Source: Symbiodinium natans (taxonomy: Eukaryota > Sar > Dinophyceae > Suessiales > Symbiodiniaceae). Taken from it: DNA of 64,000 nucleotides. Where the stretch lies: assembly GCA_905221605.1 (NCBI GenBank), contig CAJNDS010002359.1, positions 57,501 to 121,500 of the forward strand, written 5' to 3'. This document shows, one piece after another, positions 38,901 to 49,700 of the stretch. A program made the position numbers and the translations under genes. The notes beneath the pieces were generated by a model, which did no database searches, was not told the origin of the DNA, and saw only the letters and a list, made by a program, of their open reading frames with translations. Each line of letters opens with the position of its first letter. Position 1 is the first letter of the stretch.

Positions 38901-39062
38901 TTCCAAACACACGCAACACGAGTCGAGCTCCGCCTCCGGCGCCCTCGGCGTGGCACTGCCGGAGGAGCTGGGCGGCGGCGACCGCGAAGCGACGGAGAGA
39001 ACCGGGGACGGTTGGCGACGACAGCGATCCGGCGTATCCGCCCGAGAGATGCGGCGAGCCAT
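35544..39062 (-). CDS. RING-H2 finger plus reverse transcriptase polyprotein
   Basis: 1172 codons, ATG at 39062. Residues 49-100 form an exact RING-H2 (C49-x2-C52-x19-C72-x2-H75-x2-H78-x2-C81-x15-C97-x2-C100). A second zinc-binding cluster follows at about 170-275 (CPGC, CGGC, a later SHGC). The RT spans about 700-1010: motif A SLDGRSAYD near 36505-36530, motif B EQGDPLAPGLYALG near 36320-36355, motif C AFLDDLYVV near 36223-36250, motif D NLGKTQIYN. FLDD is an accepted variant of YxDD with both aspartates present. RT copies element RNA at a nicked target. The frame loses homology to its relatives after about 35900, where a single-base shift moves the C-terminal part into the next frame. Confidence 0.85.
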   Translation of the reverse strand: MARRISRADTPDRCRRQPSPVLSVASRSPPPSSSGSATPRAPEAELDSCCVCLEALQPSVSGERAPRPFPTCARHQLHLGCLAQFRAQASRPADLLCPLCRHSRCPACEPEGWTARHDAALRDECARQGVQMPARRSGEETVREAVQDYALRTFTSNDAPEPPPPPGVVVLCCNRVAATRGAGGVNFVALPHRDMDWAPQPIRHEAGIAAWRPAWLCPGCARDVQLDDIHVPANAGQTCGGCGSRLWWEYDRAIERGRLRCSHGCNRPAEELRAPEPVRPAPPALPHVSGRGGGSAFWLSRGPPTGDVRESTNSWLYVPLLHAAAADLAVAALAEWRADRRAASWWEEARHVLMASEPVSPQTLVAAVVRAVEAAPTHEHHLPDLVSRIQDAGLPSSARVHVGWAVRQLREPDAYLLAPVQEALLECYGGMQLASALDRHSDRFRAMPAPGAAPPHGEAAETSARGGRGRRRGRGRGVPPASGARQRDHDSSGSDTAAAPVPDHAQVPDRQPVSLPDFPRAAWQWLDGLDLLAELRRQVPTLHTVPRFLAAGVRHALVSALQAIRVAHEGRDDVACVRAWKLFLLLPRLLLARCVETGGEGRAVLLRRVQLFREGRWDSLHGQLGAVPSRTRQPTTPDASEARAAAACARVRRGELSRARQVLTAAALAPGDEATLRALTDPSRRPPQPLRPVPQHVMNHHPAEEVALSKQQVADALRTSKRGSAAGLSGATVEFYKLLLDDEGALEAFTFVVNVAARAQAPPVALDALALSRLTALRKPQGGVRGIATGDVFRRLVSRALARAYAGELDEATRPFQFALRTRAGTDSLAAMLRSAVEFDPRATVVSLDGRSAYDTISRAAILSKLSEVVPALLPFARAIYARTSTFLWWDDEGTLHEISQAEGIEQGDPLAPGLYALGQHESLVAAAARLAQGERLLAFLDDLYVVTTPERSGHLGGVVAGEVERGAGVAANLGKTQIYNAQGGAAPPDVAALGPDVWRGDLPPEQRGFVALGVPIGHPDFVASQAEERLRAEAELLRRLPLLPDLQCAWLLLVYCASPRAQHFTSSLMPGPTMTRYGTSSRAFLVGKARVRRLRGLQRASAPSCRPAWGAWACWLQSGLRRLHTGRLGQMPSQFCANASPTSPSNSCARSKAMQSPHRPACGQRRRLRSA

Positions 39063-39876
39063 CCACGCAGTGCAGACTTTTTGTCCTTTGGTTCCGTGAA
39101 GGCCGTGGTGGGCACGCGTCAGGTGGCTGCCAGAAGGCGCACGGACCTGAGGAAGCGCGCTTACCGATGCTTAAAGGTGTTCAGCCGCGAGGGAAGCGGC
39201 AAACGTGAGGCAAGAAAGAAAGAGGGGGAAAGGGACGAGGCCGGGACACACCGGTGAGGCAGCACAGCCACGGCAGCCTCGGAAGCGCCAGCGGCCGTAC
39301 GCCCGCTAAGCCTGTTGGGTGAACCGGGGGCCGGACAAAAACTTGCAAGGCGGCTGCCGAGGAGGCGCTTCTGCCTGAGCAAAAACGGGACAGCTGCTGG
39401 CGGGGCGCAAAGGCTCAACCAGTGGCGAGGGTGCGGCCGCGGGCTCTTGTCGATGCCTTTTCCACGGAAACACACCTGACAGTGGGCGCAGGGACTATGC
39501 GCTCTGCACCCCACGCACCCCCGCCTCAAAAATAAGCGCCGCGCCAAAGGCTTCCTGAAAGCCGTGTGCAAGACGAAGCGAGCAAACACGGCACGCAACA
39601 GCAATGAGGCCCCAGCTTGACAAAACGCGGCCAGCGGCTGCCCCGAGGCGCCTGCGGCCGGTCCTTCCAAGAATTGTGTGCACTGGACTGGAGTGCACGT
39701 CTTCAAACCGGCACACTGAAATTACAAACCTGATCCACCAGTCAGCCTGCAAATGAACCACGAGTAGGTGACCGAGGCGGCAACCCCCGACCCGGCCGCG
39801 GCGGCCCAAGGGCGCCAGCGGCCAGGATCGGGCAGGCACCGACTCAATCAGCCCGATGCGCGTCCAGGCCTGGGTG

Positions 39877-40461
39877 TCAGCGAGCAGGACCGCGGCAATG
39901 GTGCAACCACGGTGGGAGAAGCTGGGGCACCGGCTGAGCCAGGAAAGGCGACGGTCCAGGCACTGGGCGAACTGGACTAAAGGCAAGGAAGGGCGAAACA
40001 GCTGGCCTGGTGCTGAAGGGGGACTGGTTGGAGTCAAGCCGAATGGGAACCCCGAAAGGTGACGAGCTCTGCGGCGGCGGTGGTCGCGCTGGTGGCGGGG
40101 ACTCACTACCCGACAACTCGCGCCTCGCCCTAGCCTGGGCCCCCGACCGGCACCCTCGGTGCACGCGCTTACGGCGAACTCGCTCGGGCACCACAGCTCG
40201 AGTCGGCCGCACACGCGCCGGCGGTGGGGTAGGAGGCCTGTTGCGTCGTGGCGGGCTGCGACTGCGCGACCGACTGCTGGATGGGCTGCGCGCTGGCCCC
40301 GTGGGGGATCGGCTGGGCGTAGGGGAAGCGGGGGCTGCGTCAGGCGCGCGCTCCACGACCCCGCCCGCAGCCCAAAAGCTTTCCGCCGGCACCAGGAAGT
40401 GTCCGTCAACCTCGGTCCCCTGAAGTTTCACGCCGCCTAGCAAGAGTGTCACAGCCACCAT
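39877..40461 (-). CDS. RS-rich first ORF of the retrotransposon
   Basis: ATG at 40461, about 115 bp after the leader relict. The start MVAVTLLLGGVKLQGTEVDG is followed by a low-complexity Ser/Arg/Pro region (SRSPTGPARSPSSSRSRSRS) and a basic stretch. LINE first ORFs are often basic nucleic-acid-binding proteins, which fits. A GTAGTGAGT donor-like site lies in the middle (near 40105), so the 3' half may be intronic. No recognised domain. Confidence 0.5.
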   Translation of the reverse strand: MVAVTLLLGGVKLQGTEVDGHFLVPAESFWAAGGVVERAPDAAPASPTPSRSPTGPARSPSSSRSRSRSPPRRNRPPTPPPARVRPTRAVVPERVRRKRVHRGCRSGAQARARRELSGSESPPPARPPPPQSSSPFGVPIRLDSNQSPFSTRPAVSPFLAFSPVRPVPGPSPFLAQPVPQLLPPWLHHCRGPAR

Positions 40462-40574
40462 GCACGAAGCGCACCTACCGTGGCTAGCTTCCCCCGGAGG
40501 CCCGTTACTACACAGCGAACCTCGTTAAAAAGGCCCGGAACCTGTTGGACGACGACAGAGCAGAGAACAGTCCC

Positions 40575-40606
40575 CTTGAGCCAAAATGGCTTGAGCCAAA
40601 ATGGCT
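40575..40606 (-). other. Tandem relict dinoflagellate spliced leader
   Basis: On the minus strand the sequence is AGCCATTTTGGCTCAAG followed at once by CCATTTTGGCTCAAG. The mature 22-nt dinoflagellate leader ends in TAGCCATTTTGGCTCAAG. Two truncated copies in tandem are what arises when a trans-spliced mRNA is reverse-transcribed, inserted, transcribed and trans-spliced again. No mismatches in either copy over the shared 15 bases. Confidence 0.92.
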
Positions 40607-40759
40607 TTTGTTTGTAAGAATATGACGGTGTTTGCGAAACTTTGCCCATCCCACCTGGAACCTATGTTTGAGTTCTGTCTGACTGCGGCATCGAGGATCT
40701 GCACTGATATGTCGTCCCAAGTATTTGTGAACGTCGCCTGCAGTCAATACTTCGACCAT
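40607..40759 (-). mobile_element. LINE thumb-domain fragment
   Basis: Reads VHKYLGRHISADPRCRSQTE then FQVGWAKFRKHRHILTNK, the LINE segment KYLGxxI...RxxxGWxxFxxxxxxLxNK just after the RT palm. The reading stops at the leader relict of the neighbouring element, so this LINE was probably the insertion target. Confidence 0.65.
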
Positions 40760-42660
40760 GTCGTCGCTAACAGCCCATCAAGCTAGACGGGCGAGCGACG
40801 ATCCTGCACTACGGCAGCTCCGCCAGAAGGTCGCCGACCGGCACCTCGGTGCCGTCACTGGCGTCGACAGGGTGGACCGGCAGCTCCAGCAACGTGGCCA
40901 CGTGGGCTCTCAGCGCCGCCAACGAAACGAGACCCGTCCAGCGAGACCCGTCCATCGGCGAGCCAAAGCCCGACCCGAGCTCCACGCTGCGCGCGTCGCG
41001 CCGCGTGCCCGCGCCAAGCGCCGTATGAAGCCGAGCGGCTCTGCTCCGAAGCGGCCGCCCACTTCCAGTCCGAAGGACGACGAGGCGACATCGAGCGCGG
41101 TTAGCGGCTCAGGAGCAGAATCCGGAACTCGTCGCTGGGTACGGTGAAGTCCGGTCCCGTGGCATGCCGGTCGGGGTCAAAACAAGCGCGTCATCCGCCC
41201 CTGAGAAAAGCCTGCCCAGGCACTGCAGCGTCATGCGCCTCCGCGAAGGAGACTGTATCCGCCGGCGGCAAGAGCAACAGCGGCCACGTGCACTGCAGGT
41301 CTTGCACGTCCGGCAACCGGGCGAACAAGCCTCGTGTTTGGCGCTTATTTCCTCAAGCTTTGCTGCGACGAACTCGCGGGCACCAACGGACTGCCCAGGA
41401 CGACCAGTCCCTGCATGTCCCTGCTGCGCCACGAGTAAGCTCCAGTCCCCGCGCCAACACGATGAACCGTCCTCCGCCAACGGGATCGCTTCGACTAAGC
41501 CGGCAGGCTCCTCCCCGGCTAGGTTCCGGGCCTTGGTTTTGCCGAGGTGGATGTGTCCATTGGCGTGCCCGGCGTGCCTCGGCAGGCACGTCTGGGCACT
41601 TCGAGGGTGCGCTCTGGATCGGATGTGAGGTAGACATCGTCGAGGAACGCATACAGGCCGTCTGCTGCAGCGCCCCGCCGCGCGCGACGCAGGTTGGCGA
41701 ATAGCCGGTCCGCACTCAATTGGGCCTGCTCAACGGTCGGCAGGCGCAAGTCTGCGGCAAGCGGGACCTGGTCAGTCTGTGGTCGTCTGCGCGGGTCCCG
41801 AGGGCGTCCAACGTCGCTTGCGTAGCGGGCGCGAGGGGGGGCGCCGTGAGAGCCTTCGCCGCCGCGGACAGTTCGCCCACGTGTGCGAGGGCTGTTGCCC
41901 TCTCAGCGCGGCGTCTCCGGTCGGCCTCGGAGTGTTCCGGGGCGTCGGAGCCGCACCACGTCCCATCGCGCCGTTCCTGGGCGGCGTCAGCGCTCTCGCG
42001 CCAAAGTTGCAGCGACTGCCCAGTGCAAAACAAGTGTTCCCTGCGCCGAAACTCGGATGCCGGGACACGGGTCTGGCCGGGCGCTCGAAGAAGCAGCATG
42101 CGCGGCGCGAGGAGAAACGAGGCCCAACCGTCGCACGCCCCTACCCCCGCCTCGTCATCACGGACCGCCTCGAGTGCTACCCTCATCATTTCGGGGGAGG
42201 CCCCGACACCGCGGGGGCGACTGGAACGTGTAAACGCGTTTCTCAGCTTCAGACGCCAAGTCAACGTCACACAAACGCTTGGCAGGGGGGGCTTGCGCTG
42301 CGCTTGTCGTGGAGGCCCAGCGCTGGGCCACCACGGCCTGCGCGTCAGGCGCGACGGGCTCATTCGGGAAGTCCGCCGCGGCGACAGCGCACACGGCCTG
42401 CAGGATGTCCGGGCCCCGACTCGCGCAAGGCGCCCACCAGCTGGCTCCATCGCGGGTCAGCGCCCGGAAACGCACGCCACATACCCTCGGCGCCTCCACT
42501 CAGGGACCCGGCGGACGCATGGAGCAAGGGGACATACAGCCTCGAGTTACGTGCTCGGGGCCTGTGTGGGGGCACCTGCCATCTGCCATGGGGGCGCCGC
42601 TGCTCCAAGCAACGTCCGGCCCACCTCCCAAGCCTGTGCAAGCAGGTCAAAGTCCCGGGG
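40760..42660 (-). mobile_element. R2-like LINE copy B, degenerate, 5'-truncated
   Basis: Collinear with the intact copy but broken by frame shifts: NSRLYVPLLHASAG near 42640 (intact: NSWLYVPLLHAAAA), VGELSAAAKALTAPPLAPAT near 41850 (intact: RGELSRARQVLTAAALAPGD) and RT motif C YAFLDDVYLTSDPER near 41630. The RING-coding start is missing. Long plus-strand open frames here are GC-driven shadows. Confidence 0.75.
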
Positions 42661-42689
42661 CTAGGCGAAAGGGGTAGTAACGCTAAGCG

Positions 42690-43180
42690 TGTCCGAAACT
42701 GTCTCGGCATCACTCGGGACGCGTTCAGCCGCAAGCGTTGGGACTCGTCGTTCCGGCGCCCTGCGACTTCGGCAGCCAACACGCACAGGCCGCTGTGCCC
42801 ACCCGGAAGGAAAGTGCAGAGTAGCGCGCACGCTTGCATCGCGCAGCGGCTTCCAGTGCGGTCAGCGGCGCCGCGGGTGGGTCTGCCATCCCGCAAAGCG
42901 TCGCGCCACCGCAAAGGGTTTCGCCGCTGGGTTGCGCCATAGATGACGAGATCAAGGCGCCGTCGGTCATCCGGCCGCACGTTTGTATCGGCGAGCCACC
43001 GGGCCGACCGCCTCGCGCGTGCGCGACCTGCACCCACGCCTGCTCGAGCACGAAGCCTCGTTGTGCTGAGAGACCGGTGCGCGGACAAGCCGCGAAGTGG
43101 TCCCCCAACGCATCAACTCGCCCACGGCCTCCGCAGCGGGCGCGGGCAACCCAAGGAGGATGCGGAGGCCTCTCCACTAA
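42690..43180 (-). mobile_element. R2-like LINE copy C, C-terminal tail
   Basis: ALGDHFAACPRTGLSAQRGF and a following EQAWVQVAHA match the intact copy's ALGDHFVACPRTGLLPRRGF / ERAWVQVARE. Downstream AARCKRARYSAL matches RRRKHARYPELL. Followed directly by the start of copy B, so tail and next body lie head to tail. Confidence 0.75.
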
Positions 43181-43189
43181 TTAACCACT

Positions 43190-43510
43190 CCGGGACGCAA
43201 AGAAGAATTCAATGTCAGGCTCAAAACTGTGGGCCGCAGGGGCAATCGTTCATTCTATTCGCGATGCATTTCTTACGTGCCCCAGGGACCGCAACCCGCC
43301 TCATCCCATCGACAACATTAAGTGCACCCCACGTTGCACGACACGCAATTGAAAGCACAAGCTTCCAAAGTACATAATGCTTTGGAATCATGGTCGAAGC
43401 AGTCGTCCAGCGTGCCACATTGGCCGTGGCTGTTTTGGGAAGGCGCGGTGCAAATGCAGCGCAACGAACCACTTCATCTAGAATTTGCTGCGTGTGCTGC
43501 AAGCTCACGG
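43190..43510. other. Spacer between retroelement fragments
   Basis: A less GC-rich stretch with a 95-codon minus frame that has no recognised motif. I see no gene. Confidence 0.4.
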
Positions 43511-45620
43511 TTACGTGGGAGATTCACGAAACCCGTCCAGCTGCGGGGCGGGCACGAGGCGCAGCGCGCGTTCCGACAGCATTGCACCCGGCGCATGCTT
43601 GCCCGCGATGCTGGACTGCGCTGACGTCGACAGCCGCCAGATGGGCAGTCCGTTGGCGACGACCTCTATGCGCCGCGCATCACCGGCGGGCAGGTCCAGA
43701 GTCATGTCGTGGAGCGCAGTGCTGGCGGCTACGCGTGCTGCTGCTTCTCGGCAAACGCGTGCCGCTGCGCGCTCCAGGGGATCAGCTCGCTGGGCCAGCA
43801 CCCCCGCGTGAGCGCACGCTGACCTGTGGTCTCCATACTCCTCCAATGCCCCCCCACAGCTGCATCGCTTCGGTGCCAGGGGGAGCGGCATGCGGAGGCG
43901 GCGCATGCACATAGCCCCCTCTGTACGGGCAGCTGCAACATGCTGCAACGTTCACAGACTCGACCCACACCCACTCGTGCCCGAGCACCGCTCAGCAGTT
44001 GCGTACTCAAGCAGTTCGTATATGTTCGTATGGAGACGCTTCGAAACATCCACGCTGGACCATGACCCTCAACACTCATATCCCCGAAGGTCACAACACT
44101 TGTGGAAAAGAACATAAAAATGTCAAACAATCGGCGCCAATGCTGCCTCACCATTGCGGCACGAAATCCATCGTGAACGTTTCCAACTCCATGACGAGCG
44201 TGCCCGATGAATGCAGCAAACGTTACGCTGATAACTCGCGCACATGCCGTTCAGACGCACGTCGTAATCATGCAAAGTCAGAAAAAGCATGTTGGTGTGG
44301 AACAAATTTACGTGCCGCCAGGGACCGGGGATTGGATTCGTGGCTGTTCCTCCCTTCCTTTGCGAAACGCCAGACGAGCGACGATGGTGCTGCGAAAGCC
44401 ACTGCTCTCGTCCATCTTGCGGCACTGTCGGCCGCCGCACGGGCTTGGTCACCGAACCTCTCGCGCCTGGCTCCCCCGACACCCTTCGCGAGTTTCGCGA
44501 CCCCACTATATAATCGGCCCCCGGAGCCCGACGCGCCTCCCGATCCGGAGATCATCGAGTGTAGACCGGAAAAACTATGTGCGCTGTTCGGGCTGCCTAA
44601 CCTCGTGGGGGTTGCCCTGAGCGTCATGCCAGACGTATGTGCGGTCGGTGGCATAAAACTGGCGGACGCAGGGCAGCAAAGACTGCTGGCTCGGCCTCTC
44701 TGCTGCAGACCAGCGAACATCGAGTGGCGGGAGTCGTGGTCAAAGGCTCCCACCGCGTCCATGGACAACACCGTCGCACGCAAAGGGAGACGGACCAGCG
44801 CTTCCGTGCCTGCGCGGGGGCTGAGGCCATACTGACACAGAATGCAGGCGGCTTGGAGCTCGGATGCGCCGTGTGCCCGACCAAGCGGCGCAGCACGTCC
44901 ACGACAAAGGGCCGCACACGCCCATTGTGCTTGCGGAGGGCGACTATACTGCCAGCTCGGATGGTTACGACAACCGGCGCTGGCATGTGTGCACGTGCAT
45001 GTCTCGCGAGGTCCGCCTCCCAAAGCATCGGCGTCAAACACCCGGGGCATGCGGGGGTCGGAACCGGGACGCATACGCTACAAGTGAAACTCGTTCTGGC
45101 AGCGCATGCACATCCATTGGGGTCGCCATGCCTCGATGCCATCGGTGCTCCGGCGAGGCAACGCGGTATGCGGTCCAATGCATGCGGGCATGGGGCAGCT
45201 CCGCGAAGTCGAGCACCGGCCCCGCGAAGCGGCATGCCGCCCGGATGTGAAGCAACTCCTGCGGCTCGGCCGCACCTGCTCGTGAACAGGTCTGCAACGC
45301 GTAGGCGCGCACAAAGGCAAAAGCTGTGTCGGGCGCCGGAGGCCAGGCCCAGCAGGCGCAGCCGCCGGAGGAGAAGGACGCGGAACCGGGCATTGAATAT
45401 GCGCTCGGCCTTGTCGTTGGGCGAGCACGAGCAGAGTGAGGCCCTGCCTGAGAGAGCAGCAGCGCACGGAACGCGGGTGGAAGGTCAGAAAGGACAGGAG
45501 CACGCAGGAGCAAGCCAGCCCATCCGCGCACGGAAGCCGGCCGCGACAAGAACGTTGTTGGCGCATACTTTGATGGCACGTCAATATTCACGCGCGCGAC
45601 ACACATCTCCGCGCCACGCA
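43511..45620 (-). mobile_element. R2-like LINE copy D, distant relative, degenerate
   Basis: From right to left: a long N-terminal-like frame (45621-45034, with LQTCSRAGAAEPQELLHIRA), RT motif A in VLSMDAVGAFDHDSRHSMF near 44750 preceded by GLSPRAGTEALVRLP (intact: ALRTRAGTDSLAAML), and a knuckle RCSCGGALEEYGDHRSACAH near 43840 with a tail frame to 43511. The knuckle here has the fuller CxCGxxLxxxGDHxxxC form. No frame is continuous, so it is not coding-competent. Confidence 0.65.
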
Positions 45621-46322
45621 AGCCCCGCCCTCACCGCTCGCTCAAACAGCGCGGCCCACGCAGCGAGGACCCCGACGTGGCCCATGCGGGGCGGTGATCT
45701 ACTTGTCCGCTGCGTTTGCTTCCGCGGACGCTTCCGCGAACTGATTTCGAGCAGTTTTGAAACCTTGCTTCCGGTAAGTAAGATATAAACTCGAACACGC
45801 GTCGGGTGGTCCGAAGCGAACGAGCTCGAAGAAACGCTGCTGAAACTTGGAGGGGGTTCGATCGCGGCACGCGGACTGCTTGGAACGCGAACGCAATGAT
45901 GTCCGCGGAGCTTCCGCAGAACTTTCGCGTCTAACTTCGCGGACTTGTGTCGTCGTTTCCCTTGGAGCTTCTGCGGAGATGTGCATCCGTTACCCTTCCG
46001 CGCGCTTCCGCGGCCACAGTCCCGTGCACTTTCGTGCCCCAGTTCCGTGAGTTAAGGAAATTGCTTATCCTTCAAGAAGCGCATAAACAAAAACCGCCGT
46101 TCAGGCGGCGGGAGGAGCGGCGGCGAGCAAGGATAACAAGCGGGCAACATGCAAGAAGCGAGGACTTGCCCCGAGCCACTAGCAGGCCAACCCGCCTCGA
46201 GTCCGAAGCTGGCCGATGAACAAGCGGAAGGTGCACGGGCAGGTGAGTAATGGGCGAAACTGTCCAAGAAGGATGCAGTTATCTGCCTTTCTCCGCGCGC
46301 CAGAAGTGGCGGCGCCAGTTTA
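45621..46322. other. Sequence with many TTCCGCGG/CTTCCGCGAA words, no gene
   Basis: Scattered copies of CTTCCGC(G/A) between 45715 and 46020 give alanine/glutamate-rich shadow frames. No domain or splice pattern supports a gene. Confidence 0.4.
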
Positions 46323-46718
46323 TCATGGACCCAACTCCATGGTGTGGGTAAGTAAATTACGGACAATTTCATGTCCGCCCACTGGAAATGCTTGTGTCGG
46401 CAAACCGGGGCGGCCTGGCCCGAACCACATGACGGCCGTTTTTGATGGCCCGCGGCAAAAGTGAAGCCAAGCGGCAAATAAACGCATCCAAGTTTTTTTT
46501 TTGCGAGCCTGCAAAACCACCACATCTTCCGCGTACATGAGCACTAGGAATAGGGGGTAAAAGCATTTTCCGGCGCAGCGTCGCACGCAAGCGGGGCGGT
46601 CAGGCAGCGCTCGACGGCAACGCCGTGCGAGAGCTGGCCCAATACTTGGCTGTGGGTCGGCACGCGCGTGATAGCAGCATATAGCAGCCACGCCGCTTGA
46701 GCCCTGGCAATCGTCCAT
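46323..46718 (-). mobile_element. LINE reverse-transcriptase fragment
   Basis: FYPLFLVLMYAEDVVVLQAR is a damaged RT motif C (YAED for YADD), followed by the usual HFCRGPSKTAVMWFGP motif D strand. Upstream ALPDRPACVRR may be motif B remains. Truncated on both sides; same strand as the main retroelement cluster. Confidence 0.7.
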
Positions 46719-46729
46719 GGGCAGAAGAA

Positions 46730-49700
46730 ACTGGAGCCACGGTCGTTGTCAGCTCAGTGTTCCTCCTTTTGTCGAATCCGCAAGTGACACCAGTTCATCG
46801 AAGAGGGAGGGAGTGGCTCGTCCAAACGAGTCATGTGTTGGCAAGGGACATGTCGTTGGGAGCCCGGGCCGGCCCTCCAAGGAGACGACCTCAACATCAG
46901 GCTCCCCCCTCAGACTGCCCCGTCGCCATCTGCAAAAACAGTCGCAAGAAAGGAGGCTCGCGAAAGACCTCCACTGAGTTGGCCCTGCGGCTCCTGCGCT
47001 GCAGTTGACTATATATAAGGCATATATACCTGACTTCCCGTAGTCGGACGTGCTTCCTTTCGAGACTCTCCTCATGAGGATGGGCGTGAGCATGCTTGGG
47101 CTTTTGCCTTATCACGTAGCACGTCCCGGCCTGCTAACAAGAACTTAAGTTCTGACAAGATCGTTGAAAAACACAATTCTAAGCGCAACAGACTCCAAGC
47201 CCGCGTGTCCCAATGGGGTCGCCGCTTGCTTAAATGCGATCTGTTGAGCAGAGTGGGGTGCTTGACCCCTCGAGTTGCGGCACAGCCCATGAAAAGCCAC
47301 GCACTGCCCCGCATCGTCACGCATCGATAGTTGCAACAGGAACTCGTCGCCGACTCACTGCTGCAGCATTTGCAATGGCAACCGACACCGCACATACAGC
47401 ACGTTGGTTGCGGGCGACAAACATGTCCAAGCTTGTTTGTCATGAAATCTCAGATGGGCGTTCTGCTCGCCACCGTCATGTTGACCCGTTGATCCCATGA
47501 AGTTGTTGTGCCATCGGCCTGGACTCCCTTGAACACGCTGTGCTAAGCTGATCAAGATGCGAGCCGGCGCTGGATGCGAAAATCTGGTGGCAGAGCCCCG
47601 TAATAAGCTGTGAGATCACAGAGATTATCACGCTAGGTTCGCAACACTCTGGATTAGGATTTCCAAACCTTCAAGTCGTCACGTATTGAAACACTTTTGT
47701 CACCGAAAATCCGGACGTGCCCTTGCAGGTCTCGCAAGCTGATTTGAATGTGATTGATAGTTGAGATCTGACGAGTGGGACTGCTGTGTCGACAACATAC
47801 AGCCCACCCGGCGTTTTCAATTCCGTGCCTGTCAATACCAAACCGACTGTTTTGAAGGCTGCCCATATCTCATCCAATTGGAAGGCGGCATCTGCGGATG
47901 TGGCAAGGCCTCATCACCCGAAGAAAAACGGGCGCGCGCAATGGCCGGAGCTGCGAGACCAAATAACATGATTGCAGACTCGGTGGACGAACTTAAGCCA
48001 CCAGGATTTTGTTGGGATGGTGGCTGCGTCAGGGGCGCATTGTCATTTGTAATTCACGCTTGCAATCACTACATTACTCTATGAGGAGCACATAACAACA
48101 TTTGGATGCCCTGCAGACGCATTCGATGGCTTCGTAAAGCTATTGATCAAAGTATTGAGTAACAACCCACTTTAACTTTAAAGCAGGTCCTTGACAATCC
48201 CATCCTTATCATCCTTAATGTCCCTGGAAGAATCAGGAACAATCCGGAATTCTATCGTGCGAAGTCGCCTTGTATGCCCCAATGAGTCTAAATTTTGAGG
48301 GTTTCGCTCCTTGCGAACATCATGATTTCGCTGATGGGCGGTTCGCTCGTCACACCGGTGTCCAAACAAGCGCACCTTCGGGTTTGTGGCACGGACTCAC
48401 TTGAACATGCTCGTTCAGCGCGCACAACATCGCAGGCCAGTTGCCGGCTTGCCAACACGGCCCACAACATTCTGCACAATGCGATCATCGCCTAATCGTC
48501 TCGAGGAAGTACATGCGACCGCAGTTGGTGAGTTTCCCGACATCGTCGACCAATGATGCTGCACAATTTGGCGTTGTTTTTGCGCCTTAGCGGCTCCATG
48601 GACCCACGGATTCCCGTGGACCCTTGGCCGACGTCAGAGCTCCAAATGCCTCCTCAGAAGGGTTTTCAAACAAAGAACTGTAGATTCCATCTCATTTTTG
48701 GGAGGAGGCGGCTTCCGGGCCCTGCGAAGCACGAAGCCATACTAAGCCACACTAAGTTACTCAGCTCATGTAACTTTGGGGGCACCCAGTTGTCGCGGCC
48801 GACGAGGAAACTGCGAGCCGAAGGGCAAAGGGTGGCGAAGCTGGGGCCCTTGGCAGGAAGACCAAGCATGAAGGATCGCAAGGGAAAACAAGAGAAATTC
48901 CATTTGCAACACGTGAACTTTATGATCCATTTCATGAACCAGTGCTCTTATTGCACTACGCGTGCTTCTTTTGGCCGCTTCGTTCGCGGACAAACAGGCA
49001 AAAAAACTCAACATTGGAATCTAAACACTTCTAATAGACGTTTATGGACGAACTATGACTTGTACAACTCATTCACTGCATCTTGACCAGAAGACATGAT
49101 AATTCGGTTGTTTATGTTTGCTTTGTTTCCGAGGTCGTTGTGACATTTTACGCGATGGTGCAAGAAATATCAATAAACCATAAACATCAATAACAACTCT
49201 TACTACAGCCGGCCACCGGCCAAGTTTTCAAAGGGCATGCAGCCTTTCAGGCCCCAAGCCCCTAACTAATAGACCTCTCCCACGTAATCGGGAGACCTCG
49301 CCCCAAACCCCCAAAGTTTCCTGAGCGGTTACTTGCCCGAAAAACAAGCTGTAGAAATCCAAGACCGGCCGCCAATCAAGTTTTCAAAGGGAGCCGCCTT
49401 TGGCAAGTAGTGAATTTCTAGGGTCCAGTGGACGAATGCCACGAAATTTCCAAGTGTTGCCTTCATCAGGATGAGATTAACAACCGAAGGCCGTGATTCA
49501 AAAAGAACAATCCTCGCGAATCAAGCTGGTCTTGGAGGTGGACGACAAAGACTCAGGCCACCAACACGACACCGACAACCTCGAGAAGCACGGCATAGCA
49601 CAGTGACACGTGTGCGAAGTGGTGAATCCCGAGGCCGATCAGCTACGCCAAGAAGTATGGCGCGTTCTACTGGCAGGGTGGAGAGCAAAGACCGTCACAT

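Larger units (their letters stand above)
34436..40606 (-). mobile_element. R2-like non-LTR retrotransposon, near-complete, with spliced-leader relict and poly(A)
   Basis: Read on the minus strand: tandem leader relict (40606-40575), short 5' leader, RS-rich ORF (ATG 40461), RING-RT ORF (39062-35544), C-terminal endonuclease frame (35919-34501), then a run of 13 A (T13 at 34436-34448 on plus). A 5' leader and a 3' poly(A) together mark integration of a full-length trans-spliced transcript. I found no target-site duplication by eye. The element landed beside another LINE fragment (40607-40759). It lacks LTRs, integrase and aspartic protease motifs. Confidence 0.75.

Noticed and set aside
39495-40409. 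304-codon minus frame overlapping the RS-rich ORF
   Set aside because: It opens at a non-ATG codon in the alternative frame and lacks domains; the frame with ATG at 40461, just after the leader relict, is the better first ORF.
34436-40606. Retrovirus or LTR element
   Set aside because: No LTRs, integrase or protease motif; CCHC knuckle followed by a D...DAT endonuclease pattern and poly(A) fit a non-LTR element.
41720-42942. Long plus-strand frames of 314 and 387 codons
   Set aside because: Antisense shadows in GC-rich DNA over the degenerate LINE copy B; compositionally biased, no motif.
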